Below are positions 36,251 to 45,119 of a stretch of 64,000 bases of DNA, in pieces (positions within the stretch are counted from its first letter, which is position 1; each line of letters opens with the position of its first letter). The DNA lies in the NCBI GenBank assembly GCA_019550975.1, contig SDWH01000018.1, positions 1-64,000 on the forward strand. The letters are read 5' to 3'. The stretch comes from Bacteroidales bacterium SW299. GTDB taxonomy: Bacteria; Bacteroidota; Bacteroidia; Bacteroidales; Bacteroidaceae. Position numbers and translations under genes: made by a program. Under the pieces are notes generated by a model. That model saw nothing but the letters and a program-made list of their open reading frames with translations, made no database searches and was not told the origin of the DNA.

Positions 36251-37204
36251 ATGATTAAACAACCGCCCATAACGGTGGTCAGCCGGCCTCAAGGAAAGGC
36301 TTCGCGAAAGAGGAACGTGAAGAAGTCGTCTTCTTCCGGGCGTCCGTCTTCTCCGAAGGGGAAAGCCCGTCCCCGCAGGAAGAAGAAAAAAGAGCGCAGC
36401 TGGAGTCTGCCTCGGTGGACTTACTACCTTGCAATGGGTGGGGTTGCCGCTTTGATTCTTATCGGTTTCTATTACTTTTTCATTGAGCCTTATTCATACC
36501 GCTGGAAGCCTTGCTATGGCATGAAGGCCTACGGCGTTTGTCTTCCTTACGGTTTCAGCATACACGGCTTTGACATTTCCCATCACCAGGGGCAAATCGA
36601 TTGGGGTGAATTGCAGAAACTTCAGAAGGCCCCTTTTCCTGTCCGTTTTGTCTTTATGAAAGCTTCTGAGGGAGGCGACTTCAGCGATACGGCTTTTGTG
36701 CGTAATTTTGACGAAGCACGCAGGCACGGCTTTGTTCGCGGAGCCTATCATTTTTACAATCCCAAGACAGATGCCTTGCGCCAGGCTGACTTCTTTATCC
36801 GTTCGGTCAAGCTTGAACCGGGCGATTTGCCTCCGGTGCTTGATATCGAGGTGAGGGGAGAAGACGAGAGAAAGCTTCGGACCGATCTTTCCATCTGGCT
36901 CCGCCGCATTGAGCAGTACTATAAGGTGAAGCCGATTCTCTATACTTCCTATAAGTTCAAGACCCGTTATCTCAGCGATTCGCTGTTCAATTCTTATCCT
37001 TACTGGATTGCCCATTATTATGTGGATTCGGTAGAATATGACGGTCCGTGGCGTTTCTGGCAGCATACGGATATGGGAAAGCTTCCGGGAATCCGTGAAA
37101 AAGTAGACCTGAATGTGTTTAACGGCTCCATGGAGGAGCTGCTTCAGCTGACCATCCCTTACCCTGATACAATACAAAAGCCACAGAGCATCTCAGAGAA
37201 ATGA
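36251..37204 (+). CDS. GH25 lysozyme-like protein with membrane anchor
   Basis: 317 residues. A basic N-terminus of about 50 residues (many Lys, Arg, Ser) precedes a single membrane helix (YLAMGGVAALILIGFYYFF), then a GH25 muramidase domain from about residue 100: GFDISHHQGQIDW, FVFMKASEGG, GAYHFYNP, and the catalytic PPVLDIEVRG with Asp/Glu. The domain faces the periplasm and by family cleaves the MurNAc-GlcNAc bond. It ends convergently with clpB. Confidence 0.92.
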   Translation: MIKQPPITVVSRPQGKASRKRNVKKSSSSGRPSSPKGKARPRRKKKKERSWSLPRWTYYLAMGGVAALILIGFYYFFIEPYSYRWKPCYGMKAYGVCLPYGFSIHGFDISHHQGQIDWGELQKLQKAPFPVRFVFMKASEGGDFSDTAFVRNFDEARRHGFVRGAYHFYNPKTDALRQADFFIRSVKLEPGDLPPVLDIEVRGEDERKLRTDLSIWLRRIEQYYKVKPILYTSYKFKTRYLSDSLFNSYPYWIAHYYVDSVEYDGPWRFWQHTDMGKLPGIREKVDLNVFNGSMEELLQLTIPYPDTIQKPQSISEK

Positions 37205-37233
37205 TTTCACTCTGCGGGACACTCCGTGGCTTT
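37177..37233. terminator. Terminator between GH25 and clpB
   Basis: AAAGCCACaGAG pairs with CTCcGTGGCTTT. The left arm lies within the last codons of the GH25 gene, the right arm just before the clpB stop. Confidence 0.6.
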
Positions 37234-37247
37234 ATGATAAAAGAGAA

Positions 37248-39836
37248 TCAGTTCCGGAACCTCAGTCCGTCAGCACTCCGTTCAACCACAATCGGTTGCG
37301 AACGGTCGACTTCCTGTGCCAGCAACTTCTTCGACAAGTCGTTCAGCAAGTAACGCTGGATGGCACGCTTTACCGGACGCGCTCCGAATTCCGGATCAAA
37401 TCCGGCTGTAGCCAGAAACTCTACGGCTTCGTCGGCTATCTGCAGGGTTACGCCGTTGTCGGCAAGCATCTTTTGTATGCCGTTGATCTGGAGGCGTACA
37501 ATCTGTTTTATCTGCTCCTTGTCCAGCGGCTGGAACATGATAATCTCATCAATACGGTTCAGAAACTCCGGCCGGATCGTTTTCTTCAGCATTTCCATCA
37601 CCTCTTTCTTGGTTTCCTCCACAACCTCATCGTGGTTCTTGTCGTTGATCTTCTCAAACTGACTCTGGATGTATGAGCTTCCCAAGTTGGAAGTCATGAT
37701 AATGATGGTGTTCTTGAAGTTCACCGTCCGTCCCTTGTTGTCGGTCAGACGTCCGTCGTCCAGCACCTGAAGCAGGATGTTGAACACATCCGGATGAGCC
37801 TTTTCGATTTCATCGAACAGTACGACCGAGTAGGGTTTGCGCCGTACGGCTTCTGTCAGCTGGCCGCCTTCATCGTATCCTACGTATCCCGGAGGCGCAC
37901 CGATCAGACGGGAAACGGTATGTTTCTCCTGATACTCGCTCATGTCGATACGCGTCATCAGCGATTCGTCATCAAACAGGTACTCGGCCAGGGCCTTTGC
38001 CAGCTCCGTCTTACCCACACCCGTGGTTCCGAGGAAGATAAACGAACCGATCGGACGTTTCGGGTCTTGAAGTCCCGCACGGCTGCGGCGCACTGCGTCT
38101 GCCACGGCTTCGATGGCCTCGTCCTGTCCGATGACACGCTTGTGAAGCTCGTCTTCCAGATGCAGCAGCTTGTCGCGTTCGCTCTGAAGCATCTTGCTCA
38201 CCGGTATGCCCGTCCAGCGCGATACCACATCGGCTATGTCTTCGGCTGTTACCTCTTCCTTGATCATCGCATTGTCGCCCTGCTTCTTTTTCAGGTCTTC
38301 CTGTATGCTCTTGATTTCGTTTTCCAGCGCCTGCAGCTTTCCGTAACGGATTTCGGCTACTTTCCCGTAGTCGCCTTCACGTTCCGCGCGGTCGGCTTCA
38401 AACTTCAGTTGCTCTATTTCCTTCTTGTTCTGCTGAATTCTGTTCACCAGTTCCTTTTCGCTCTGCCATTTGGCTTTGTACGAAGTTTCCTGCTCTTTCA
38501 GTTCCGCAATCTCCTTGTTCAGCTGAGCAAGTTTGGCCTCATCCTTTTCGCGCTTGATGGCTTCGCGTTCGATTTCCAGCTGTTTCAGCCTGCGCTCGAT
38601 TTCGTCCAGTTCTTCCGGAAGCGAGTCGCGTTCCATACGGAGCTTTGCTGCCGCCTCGTCCATCAGGTCGATGGCCTTGTCGGGCAGAAAACGGTCGGTG
38701 ATGTAACGGTTGCTCAGCTCGACGGCGGCGATGATGGCTTCGTCCTTGATGCGCACCTGATGGTGGTTCTCGTAGCGTTCCTTCAGTCCGCGCAGGATAG
38801 AGATGGAGCTTGCCGTGTCCGGTTCGTCTACCATAACCGTCTGGAAACGGCGTTCGAGCGCCTTGTCTTTCTCGAAATACTTCTGGTATTCGTCGAGCGT
38901 AGTGGCTCCGATGCTCCTCAGTTCGCCGCGGGCCAAAGCCGGTTTCAGAATGTTGGCCGCATCCATTGCGCCTTCTCCCTTGCCTGCTCCGACCAAAGTA
39001 TGGATTTCGTCGATAAACAGGATGATGTTTCCTTCAGACTTCTTCACTTCGTTGATGACCGATTTCAGACGTTCTTCAAATTCGCCCTTATACTTGGCTC
39101 CCGCAATCAGCGCGCCCATATCCAGCGAGTAAAGCTGCTTGTTTTTCAGGTTCTCGGGCACATCCCCCCGCAGGATACGCTGGGCAAGTCCTTCCACAAT
39201 GGCTGTTTTACCCGTACCCGGCTCTCCGATCAGAATCGGGTTGTTTTTGGTTCGCCGGCTCAGGATCTGGAGCACACGGCGGATTTCTTCGTCACGTCCG
39301 ATAACCGGATCGAGCTTTCCGTTGCGCGCTGCCTCAATCAGGTTGACGGCGTATTTGTTGAGCGACTGATACGTATCCTCGCTCGACTGTGAGGTTACGT
39401 TCTGTCCCTGGCGGAGTTCCTGAATGGCTGCGCGAAGCTCCTTATCGGTAAGCCCCGCATCTTTCAGTATGGTAGCAACCGTGCTTTTCACATTCAGCAA
39501 TGCAAGCAGCAGTGCTTCCAGCGACACATATTCGTCGCCCATCTGCTTGGAGTAGTCGACTGCCTTTTGCAGCACTTCGTTGGCGTCGCGGCTCAGGTAG
39601 GGTTCTCCTCCCGACACCTTCGGCAAGGAAGCTATCTGCCTGTCGAGCACGGTTTCAATCTGCTGGCCGTTGATGCCGAGCTTCTGGAAAATGAAGTTCG
39701 TTACATTTTCTCCCACTTTCAGCACCCCTGCCATCAAATGCTCAGGCTCGATGGCCTGCTGTCCGCGGCTCTGAACCAGATTGACCGCTTCCTGCACAGC
39801 CTCCTGCGATTTGATTGTAAAGTTGTTAAAGTTCAT
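37248..39836 (-). CDS. clpB: ATP-dependent disaggregase ClpB
   Basis: Hsp104-class AAA+ chaperone of 862 residues that works with DnaK to rescue aggregated proteins. The N-domain covers about 1-150 ([18 protein letters not shown]). The first AAA module has Walker [10 protein letters not shown] and Walker [14 protein letters not shown], a long middle coiled coil spans about 400-530 ([20 protein letters not shown]), and the second module has GTTGVGKTE and [34 protein letters not shown] is near the end. An AAGGAGATTACTTATG context gives an unusually clear ribosome-binding site. No TAnnTTTG promoter or CIRCE element was found upstream. Confidence 0.97.
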   Translation of the reverse strand: MNFNNFTIKSQEAVQEAVNLVQSRGQQAIEPEHLMAGVLKVGENVTNFIFQKLGINGQQIETVLDRQIASLPKVSGGEPYLSRDANEVLQKAVDYSKQMGDEYVSLEALLLALLNVKSTVATILKDAGLTDKELRAAIQELRQGQNVTSQSSEDTYQSLNKYAVNLIEAARNGKLDPVIGRDEEIRRVLQILSRRTKNNPILIGEPGTGKTAIVEGLAQRILRGDVPENLKNKQLYSLDMGALIAGAKYKGEFEERLKSVINEVKKSEGNIILFIDEIHTLVGAGKGEGAMDAANILKPALARGELRSIGATTLDEYQKYFEKDKALERRFQTVMVDEPDTASSISILRGLKERYENHHQVRIKDEAIIAAVELSNRYITDRFLPDKAIDLMDEAAAKLRMERDSLPEELDEIERRLKQLEIEREAIKREKDEAKLAQLNKEIAELKEQETSYKAKWQSEKELVNRIQQNKKEIEQLKFEADRAEREGDYGKVAEIRYGKLQALENEIKSIQEDLKKKQGDNAMIKEEVTAEDIADVVSRWTGIPVSKMLQSERDKLLHLEDELHKRVIGQDEAIEAVADAVRRSRAGLQDPKRPIGSFIFLGTTGVGKTELAKALAEYLFDDESLMTRIDMSEYQEKHTVSRLIGAPPGYVGYDEGGQLTEAVRRKPYSVVLFDEIEKAHPDVFNILLQVLDDGRLTDNKGRTVNFKNTIIIMTSNLGSSYIQSQFEKINDKNHDEVVEETKKEVMEMLKKTIRPEFLNRIDEIIMFQPLDKEQIKQIVRLQINGIQKMLADNGVTLQIADEAVEFLATAGFDPEFGARPVKRAIQRYLLNDLSKKLLAQEVDRSQPIVVERSADGLRFRN

Positions 39837-40274
39837 AAGTAATCTCCTTTCTTTTTTTTGTTATCCTGTTTTGTACAGATTCTTCATCAAATAATTTGCC
39901 ATGGGGATAAAACGCCCTTTGTATGACTAAATGGCATGACGGTTGGGATATATCCTGTAAAAATGTCAGGAAAAGGGCCGCTTTCATTTTGTCAGAGTGT
40001 CAATCGGGATGCGTGAGGCTTGTCTTTCTCGGGTGAGGTTAGGGTACGGCATTGAAAATCGGACGGAAAAGGACCTTGTGCAATCCGAAAAGTTTGTTCT
40101 TATGCCAAGATGCTTTTGTTTTGTTGCTGGTTCCGCTAATCTGTGGCAAAATGTTTAGCTGATCAGTCAGAATCGTTCCGTTGTGACACTTTGCAGATGT
40201 CCGGATTTGAAACGTTTCGGGAAGCGGAAAAGCCGTTTGAGGCATTCCAAAGCCTTGTTTTCGGCCTTCGTGGA
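39837..40274. other. Upstream region of clpB, no gene seen
   Basis: About 440 bp. The part near clpB contains TGACACTCTGACA (minus strand, about 39991-40003) and another TGACA, which could be heat-shock control sites, but this is not supported by a known motif here. No convincing open frame. Confidence 0.4.
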
Positions 40275-40362
40275 AAGATGACGGGACATTTTGCTGAAGC
40301 TAACGGGGTGTTTTCCATGAAATGACGGGACATTTTGGGCAAGATGACCGCTTGTTTTTGGC
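40275..40362 (+). repeat. ~22-bp repeat array, locus B
   Basis: Four plus-strand units: 40275-40296, 40297-40319, 40320-40340 and 40341-40362. Three carry ATGACSG followed by RTTTT; the second reads AAGCTAACGGGGTGTTTT. Same family as loci A and C. Confidence 0.8.
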
Positions 40363-40696
40363 GGGATTTTCGTTTCCGCTCCCCCGTTTCAGGGTGCTCT
40401 GAGCGGGGTTGCCGTTTGCATCCGTTAAGGAATGGCTTCTGAAAGAGGAGATTTGTTCGGATGTGCGGTTAGCGGTAGAGGCGGTTTTGTATGAATTTGT
40501 CAGGAATTTGTGCTGTTGTGCTTTCGGAATGTCAATCAGGGAGTTTGTGGAGGGGAATTATCTGTACATAAAAAGCGATCAGTATTTGATTAATTCATAA
40601 CTATTATTTGCTTTTGAGCCAGTAAGCAGGCGGAAGCGTCTGCGGCTTGCTATTTTGTGGGAAGAATATTTGTGAGAAGCGTCATGCTTCATTCTT
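40363..40696. other. Gene-free stretch before the structured element
   Basis: No gene recognised. A 63-codon open frame (40409-40600) has no family features. GC content drops from here toward the restriction island. Confidence 0.4.
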
Positions 40697-40846
40697 GTTC
40701 TTGAAAACCTGAGAAAATTTTATGATGTACAAGGATGGACGTTGGCGTTTCCCATGCTGTATAGCGTGGGTCTGCTGTCTATTTGCCAATGTGCATCGGG
40801 TTTTCTCAGGACCTTCAAGAACGTGGAGATGGCACGCAGTTCCACG
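40697..40846. ncRNA. Concentric hairpin element, RNA or mobile-element relic
   Basis: Four nested perfect or near-perfect inverted repeats: GTTCTTGA (40697-40704)/TCAAGAAC (40815-40822), CCTGAGAAAA (40708-40717)/TTTTCTCAGG (40801-40810), GTTGGC (40741-40746)/GCCAAT (40785-40790) and CCCATGC (40751-40757)/GCGTGGG (40764-40770). A further hairpin CGTGGA/TCCACG occupies 40822-40846. The whole can form one 126-nt rod. No promoter is clear on either strand and no reverse transcriptase or transposase is beside it, so strand and function are open. Confidence 0.5.
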
Positions 40847-40880
40847 CTTGAACCAAATAGCATCATATATCTTTTTGATT

Positions 40881-40916
40881 ATCAAATTATATATTCAATA
40901 ATCTTTATAATTTGAT
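40881..40916. repeat. AT-rich inverted repeat
   Basis: ATCAAATTATA (40881-40891) is the exact reverse complement of TATAATTTGAT (40906-40916), with a 14-bp spacer. It could be an operator or a boundary of the island. Confidence 0.55.
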
Positions 40917-41077
40917 ACCGCAAAGTTCCCACAAAAAGTAATTGGTTTACCAAATAGACCTGGCACAAAACTGCCAATAAAGAAAGCATATGTAACTACA
41001 ATTGATGTTTTGCTCACTTTTTTGTGGCGAATTGCAACATTTAACCTTCCTGGTCAATTATATTCTCTAAATATGCC

Positions 41078-41085
41078 TATCTTTG
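41078..41085 (+). promoter_or_regulatory. Promoter -7 element of the restriction island
   Basis: TATCTTTG, exact consensus, 23 bp before the ATG of the XRE regulator. Confidence 0.65.
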
Positions 41086-41108
41086 TAACCACGTAATGGA
41101 GATATAAT

Positions 41109-41312
41109 ATGGAGCGCAAATTACTGAATCGAATCAAAGTCGTTCTCGCAGAGAAAAACAAGAGCAATAAATGGCTCTCGGAACAATTGGATAAGGATCC
41201 TGCCATAATTTCTAAATGGGTTACAAATACAACGCAGCCCAATGTGGAGATGCTGATCCAAATAGCAAAAGTTCTGAATGTGTCTGTGGATGACTTGCTG
41301 AGAACCGAATGA
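41109..41312 (+). CDS. XRE-family helix-turn-helix regulator
   Basis: 67 residues, a single Cro/C1-type HTH: LLNRIKVVLAEKNKSNKWLS, then DKDPAIISKWVTNTTQPNVE as the recognition region, then IAKVLNVSVDDLLR. It overlaps the next gene by four bases (ATGA), and probably regulates the operon it heads. Short HTH genes in front of restriction or toxin genes commonly delay or restrain expression; that role is inferred. Confidence 0.92.
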   Translation: MERKLLNRIKVVLAEKNKSNKWLSEQLDKDPAIISKWVTNTTQPNVEMLIQIAKVLNVSVDDLLRTE

Positions 41313-42085
41313 ATAAATTTATGGGAGAAGCAAAACTGTACAAGTACTTGGATTTTAACGGTGGGGTGATGATGTTGCATTATGGCAATCTTCAATTCAC
41401 TAACGCTACGCAATTAAATGACCCGTTTGATTGCCATCCCTCGTTAATTGATTTCTCCAATGTTCCAAAAGAAGTATGTGGAGAATGGACTCCGGAAATA
41501 ATTGAAGAATTGAGAAGGGATCCATTTCGTAGAACCAGAGAAGAGGTACGGATATGCAGTCTTTCTAAGATATATGATTCAATTTTGATGTGGAGCTATT
41601 ATAGCAAGCATAAAGGCATCTGCATCGGTCTGGATATGGAAAAAGTCAGAAAGTGTCTTTCTCGTATGTATGGCAATGTCATGATCGGCTGCTCGGAAGT
41701 GGAGGTACAATATAAAGACATTGTAGAGAAGCCCGATTATTTTAGGGATGTAAAAGACTTTTTCCATTATCAAATATCCACCAAAGCAAAAGTTTGGGAG
41801 CATGAACAAGAAGTGCGTTTATTTATATTAGAGCCATGGCCGGCATATATGAAGTTGCTGCCGTGGCAAAATGATGATAAAGGCTCGATTGACTGGAAAG
41901 AAATGAGGGCATTCCCAGAAATTGGAGGAGAGTGTTTCGAATCCATTTATCTGGGGATCAATATGGATGTCGAAGAAAAATCAAAAATAATCCGTGTTGC
42001 CCGAAAGCTGAATCCCGACATTAAGATTTTCCAAATGGAGATTGATGCAAATGCTTTTAGGTTAAACACCAAACTAATAGAGTAA
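41309..42085 (+). CDS. DUF2971 family protein
   Basis: 258 residues. The DUF2971 hallmarks are LYKYLDFNGG near the N-terminus, LQFTNATQLNDPFDCHPSL, ICSLSKIYDSILMWSYYSKHK, GICIGLD and KVWEHEQEVRLF. Members occur often in defence islands and prophages; biochemical activity is not established. Codon usage is AT-rich compared with the neighbouring core genes, consistent with horizontal acquisition. The start overlaps the XRE gene. Confidence 0.9.
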   Translation: MNKFMGEAKLYKYLDFNGGVMMLHYGNLQFTNATQLNDPFDCHPSLIDFSNVPKEVCGEWTPEIIEELRRDPFRRTREEVRICSLSKIYDSILMWSYYSKHKGICIGLDMEKVRKCLSRMYGNVMIGCSEVEVQYKDIVEKPDYFRDVKDFFHYQISTKAKVWEHEQEVRLFILEPWPAYMKLLPWQNDDKGSIDWKEMRAFPEIGGECFESIYLGINMDVEEKSKIIRVARKLNPDIKIFQMEIDANAFRLNTKLIE

Positions 42086-42090
42086 ATACG

Positions 42091-43680
42091 ATGGCCAAGA
42101 AACAAACAAAAATAACAAAGGAGGAGTCCTTAGAAACCATACTTTTCAACTGTCGCAACAGTTTGAGAGGGCGTGCTGCTATGACCGACAAGCGCGATTT
42201 GTTGCTGACTCTTGTGTTTTTGAAATTCATCGGGGAACGCTTCAAGCAGCAAAAGGATAAAATCAGGCATGAGATTATAGAGGTTCAAGGCATTCACGAC
42301 GAGGCTTTTGTTGAAATGCAGCTGTCCCGTCCCAATCAGTATATGCAGGACGGAGTGTTTTTCCTGACCGACGAAACATTTTGGGACAAGCTGATTCTTA
42401 CGGCACCTACCGGAATGGCCATTGCTTTCGATACAGCCATAAAGACGCTGGACGACAATGAGCCCAAACTGAAGAACGCCCTTCCACAGCAGATTTTCAC
42501 GAAAACGGCCCTTGAACCGGGTGTCTTGAAAAGTGTGGTGGACGAGATTAACAAGATAGATCCCAAGAAGTTCACCGATCATGACCTCATAGGACGTGTA
42601 TATGAATATTTCTTGCAGGCTTTCTCAATCAATGCCGACAAGGAGGAAGGTGAGTTCTACACGCCGCATTCTATCGTGGAGCTTATTGCCTCACTCATCG
42701 AGCCGTTCGACGGTACGGTCTATGACCCGTGCTGCGGGTCAGGCGGTATGTTCGTGCAGGCAACCAAGTTTATTGAAGCACATGGCGGCAACACCAAAGC
42801 GGTCAACGTGTATGGACAGGAATCCGAACCGGCGACCTATCGTCTGGCAAAGATGAATCTTGCTATCCGCGGTATATCCTACCATTTGGGAGACAAAGCT
42901 GTATCCACTTTCTCCGACGACCAGCATAAAGACCTCAAATTCGACTATATCATGGCAAATCCGCCATTCAATTTGAAGAAATATGCCGAATATGGAGAAT
43001 TTGAAACGGATCTCCGCTGGAAAGGTTATGGTGTCCCTCCGACTAGCAATGCCAACTACGCATGGATTCTCCATATCCTGAACAAACTGGATGTCAATCA
43101 CGGAATTGCAGGATTCCTACTTGCCAATGGAGCATTGGACGACAGCGACACGCTTGAAATACGCAAACAGTTGATTGAAAACGACAAAATCGAGGCCATC
43201 ATCGTCCTGCCACGCAACATGTTCTATTCTACTGATATATCCGTTACACTATGGATCTTGAACAATAACAAGAAAGGAGGTCCGTGGCACGGCAGACAAC
43301 TGCGTAACCGCACGGGTGAAATCCTGTTCATCGATCTCCGTACTTGGAGTGAAAACATCTATGAAAAGAAATATGTCCGGCTATCGGAAAATCAAATAGA
43401 GCGAGTTTGCCAAATCTATTTTGGTTGGCAGACCGAGAATTTCGCCGAGTATGCCGAACCGGAATTATATTATGCTGCACACCGTGGCGAGATTCAGAAA
43501 AAAGGATATTCGCTTGTACCCTCCAGATATATCGAGTTTATCGACCGCGATACGGAAATTGATTATAAATCGGCCCTCACCGAGATGAGTCGTAAGTTTG
43601 ACGAGCTGAAGAAAAGATGGGATGCAAATGAAACCGAACTCGTAAACGCCTTCAAAATTTTGGGATATGGAAAAGAATAA
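42091..43680 (+). CDS. hsdM: Type I restriction-modification methyltransferase subunit
   Basis: N6-adenine methyltransferase subunit of a type I system, 529 residues, apparently intact. An N-terminal helical HsdM_N domain (FNCRNSLRGRAAMTDKRDLL) precedes the N6_Mtase domain with motif I DPCCGSGGMFVQ and motif IV ANPPFNLK. GEFYTPHSIVELIASLI lies at the domain junction. It needs an HsdS subunit for specificity, but only an N-terminal hsdS fragment follows, and hsdR is absent from the window. It overlaps the DUF1016 gene by 14 bases. Confidence 0.95.
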   Translation: MAKKQTKITKEESLETILFNCRNSLRGRAAMTDKRDLLLTLVFLKFIGERFKQQKDKIRHEIIEVQGIHDEAFVEMQLSRPNQYMQDGVFFLTDETFWDKLILTAPTGMAIAFDTAIKTLDDNEPKLKNALPQQIFTKTALEPGVLKSVVDEINKIDPKKFTDHDLIGRVYEYFLQAFSINADKEEGEFYTPHSIVELIASLIEPFDGTVYDPCCGSGGMFVQATKFIEAHGGNTKAVNVYGQESEPATYRLAKMNLAIRGISYHLGDKAVSTFSDDQHKDLKFDYIMANPPFNLKKYAEYGEFETDLRWKGYGVPPTSNANYAWILHILNKLDVNHGIAGFLLANGALDDSDTLEIRKQLIENDKIEAIIVLPRNMFYSTDISVTLWILNNNKKGGPWHGRQLRNRTGEILFIDLRTWSENIYEKKYVRLSENQIERVCQIYFGWQTENFAEYAEPELYYAAHRGEIQKKGYSLVPSRYIEFIDRDTEIDYKSALTEMSRKFDELKKRWDANETELVNAFKILGYGKE

Positions 43681-44713
43681 ACTGCAGACCAATGTAATAA
43701 CCGAGAATTTTGTTTCCGATATTAGAACCATCATAGAGCAAGGACGAAAACAAGCCTATGCCGCGACTGGCCAAATAGCCATTATGACTTATTGGAACAT
43801 CGGACGGCGTATCGTGGAAGAGGAGCAACATGGAGCAAGCAGGGCGACATACGGACAAAAACTTATCCCGGCTCTTGCTGTTAGACTTGCTGCTGAATAC
43901 GGGACTGGTTATGGTAGGCGCAATTTGGCATATTACCGAAAATTCTATTTGGAATTCAAGGATGTAGAGATTTTGCACACGCGTGTGCAAAATCTTACCT
44001 GGTCACATGTCCGCAGGCTTCTTTCCGTCAGCAATACGCAAGCAAGGGAATGGTATCTGAAGACAGCTGCTGAAGATATGTGGAGCGTGGATGATCTTGA
44101 CAGGAATATCTCCACCCAATATTATGAACGACGGCTTGCGGCTCAAAGAGAGAGTTCAACTCTGCCCGTACCTTATGTCGGTCAAACAGATCCGTTGGAA
44201 TATATAAAGAATCCGATGGTGGCCGAATTTATGGGATTCCATCGGGATACTAATTATTCAGAATCAGAATTGGAGCAGGCACTAATTGACAACCTTGAGA
44301 AGTTCATCATGGAACTCGGTCGTGGATTTGCTTTCGTAGAAAGGCAGCAACACATTGTGACCGATACGGCTGATTTCTATATCGACCTTGTATTCTATAA
44401 TTACAAGATGAAGCGGTTCGTTATCTTTGAACTGAAAACCCATAAGCTGACTCATCAGGACATCGGACAGTTGGATATGTACATCCGTATGTACGATGAT
44501 TTGGTTAAGGGAGAAGATGACAATCCGACCATCGGCGTGTTACTTTGTACAGATACGGACAACACCATAGCAAAATATTCAGTGTTACACGATAGCGATC
44601 AGATTTTTGCCGCTAAGTATATGACATATATGCCTACCGAAGAGGAACTGCGCCGAGAAATCGAACAGCAGAAACGATTCTTTATGGAACAGCATGGAAA
44701 AGAGGAGGTGTGA
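43667..44713 (+). CDS. DUF1016 (YhcG) PD-(D/E)XK nuclease-domain protein
   Basis: 348 residues. An N-terminal DUF1016_N domain (about 10-160: YWNIGRRIVEEEQHG, YGTGYGRRNLAYYRKF, LTWSHVRRLLSV) is followed by a C-terminal PD-(D/E)XK nuclease domain whose active site is DFYIDLVFYN followed by FVIFELKTHK. Family members are frequently embedded in type I restriction operons between hsdM and hsdS, as here. Whether it is a nuclease effector or accessory factor is not known. It looks complete. Confidence 0.92.
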   Translation: MEKNKLQTNVITENFVSDIRTIIEQGRKQAYAATGQIAIMTYWNIGRRIVEEEQHGASRATYGQKLIPALAVRLAAEYGTGYGRRNLAYYRKFYLEFKDVEILHTRVQNLTWSHVRRLLSVSNTQAREWYLKTAAEDMWSVDDLDRNISTQYYERRLAAQRESSTLPVPYVGQTDPLEYIKNPMVAEFMGFHRDTNYSESELEQALIDNLEKFIMELGRGFAFVERQQHIVTDTADFYIDLVFYNYKMKRFVIFELKTHKLTHQDIGQLDMYIRMYDDLVKGEDDNPTIGVLLCTDTDNTIAKYSVLHDSDQIFAAKYMTYMPTEEELRREIEQQKRFFMEQHGKEEV

Positions 44714-44714
44714 T

Positions 44715-44868
44715 ATGGGAAGTGGCAGTGTAAAATGGGGCCGGATCGGGGACTATATCGAGTGGTGTGACGAAAGGAATACGGCCGGTCGTAACTATCC
44801 TGTTATCGGCATAAATAGAGATAAAACATTTATGCCAACGGTTGCCAATCTGGATGGTGTTGATATTA
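44715..44868 (+). pseudogene. hsdS: Truncated type I specificity subunit (hsdS')
   Basis: The frame opens with GSGSVKWGRIGDYIEWCDER and continues RNTAGRNYPVIGINRDKTFM then PTVANLDGVD, the first ~50 residues of a Bacteroidetes HsdS. From about 44869 the translation becomes unrelated (IRACRLNF...) and stops at 45017, so nearly all of the two target-recognition domains is missing. An earlier ATG at 44694 overlaps the DUF1016 gene. The break coincides with a 15-bp sequence also found at 50351. Without HsdS the methyltransferase should lack specificity. Confidence 0.85.
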
Positions 44869-44869
44869 G

Positions 44870-44884
44870 AGCCTGTCGTTTAAA
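44870..44884. repeat. Direct repeat at the hsdS break, left copy
   Basis: AGCCTGTCGTTTAAA, identical in the same orientation to 50352-50366 beyond the SusC gene. A 15-bp match is near chance for a window this size, so its placement is what makes it notable. Confidence 0.4.
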
Positions 44885-44953
44885 TTTTCCAATAAAGTCT
44901 TCAGACTGGAGATGCAGATTTTCCGGAACTCTCCGGCTTTTAGCCATAAAGAG

Positions 44954-45023
44954 GCAAAGTCATGAAATCGCGGGGAAGCGTCTGCTTTCGGATGCAGACC
45001 GTCCTTTGATCTCATGACTTTGC
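44954..45023. repeat. Nested palindromes between hsdS' and susD
   Basis: GCAAAGTCATGA (44954-44965) pairs with TCATGACTTTGC (45012-45023), enclosing GTCTGC (44980-44985)/GCAGAC (44994-44999). The concentric layout is like that at 40697. Confidence 0.6.
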
Positions 45024-45027
45024 GTAG

Positions 45028-45072
45028 AAACATTCCTTTCAATACAGCCTTATCCGCTGTGTCGGAATGTTT
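45028..45072 (-). terminator. Possible terminator of the susCD operon
   Basis: AAACATTCC (45028-45036) pairs with GGAATGTTT (45064-45072), with inner ACAGC/GCTGT. It lies 48 bp past the susD stop. Read on the minus strand it lacks a long T-run, so this is tentative. Confidence 0.45.
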
Positions 45073-45119
45073 TGCAGGCAAAAATCAGTGCATTCGTTGC
45101 CGTGTCATCGTTCATGCCA

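Noticed and set aside
37794-39392. A 532-codon plus-strand frame antisense to clpB
   Set aside because: Shadow of clpB created by its codon bias; rich in Phe, Arg and Val with no recognisable domain.
40697-40846. Retron msr-msd
   Set aside because: A long hairpin with inverted repeats at its base is retron-like, but no reverse transcriptase gene is near.
40682-40885. A 67-codon minus-strand frame across the hairpin element
   Set aside because: The exact concentric pairing explains the sequence better; the peptide has no features.
44866-45081. A 71-codon minus-strand frame between hsdS' and susD
   Set aside because: It overlaps two sets of inverted repeats and the hsdS break, and the translation is not recognisable.
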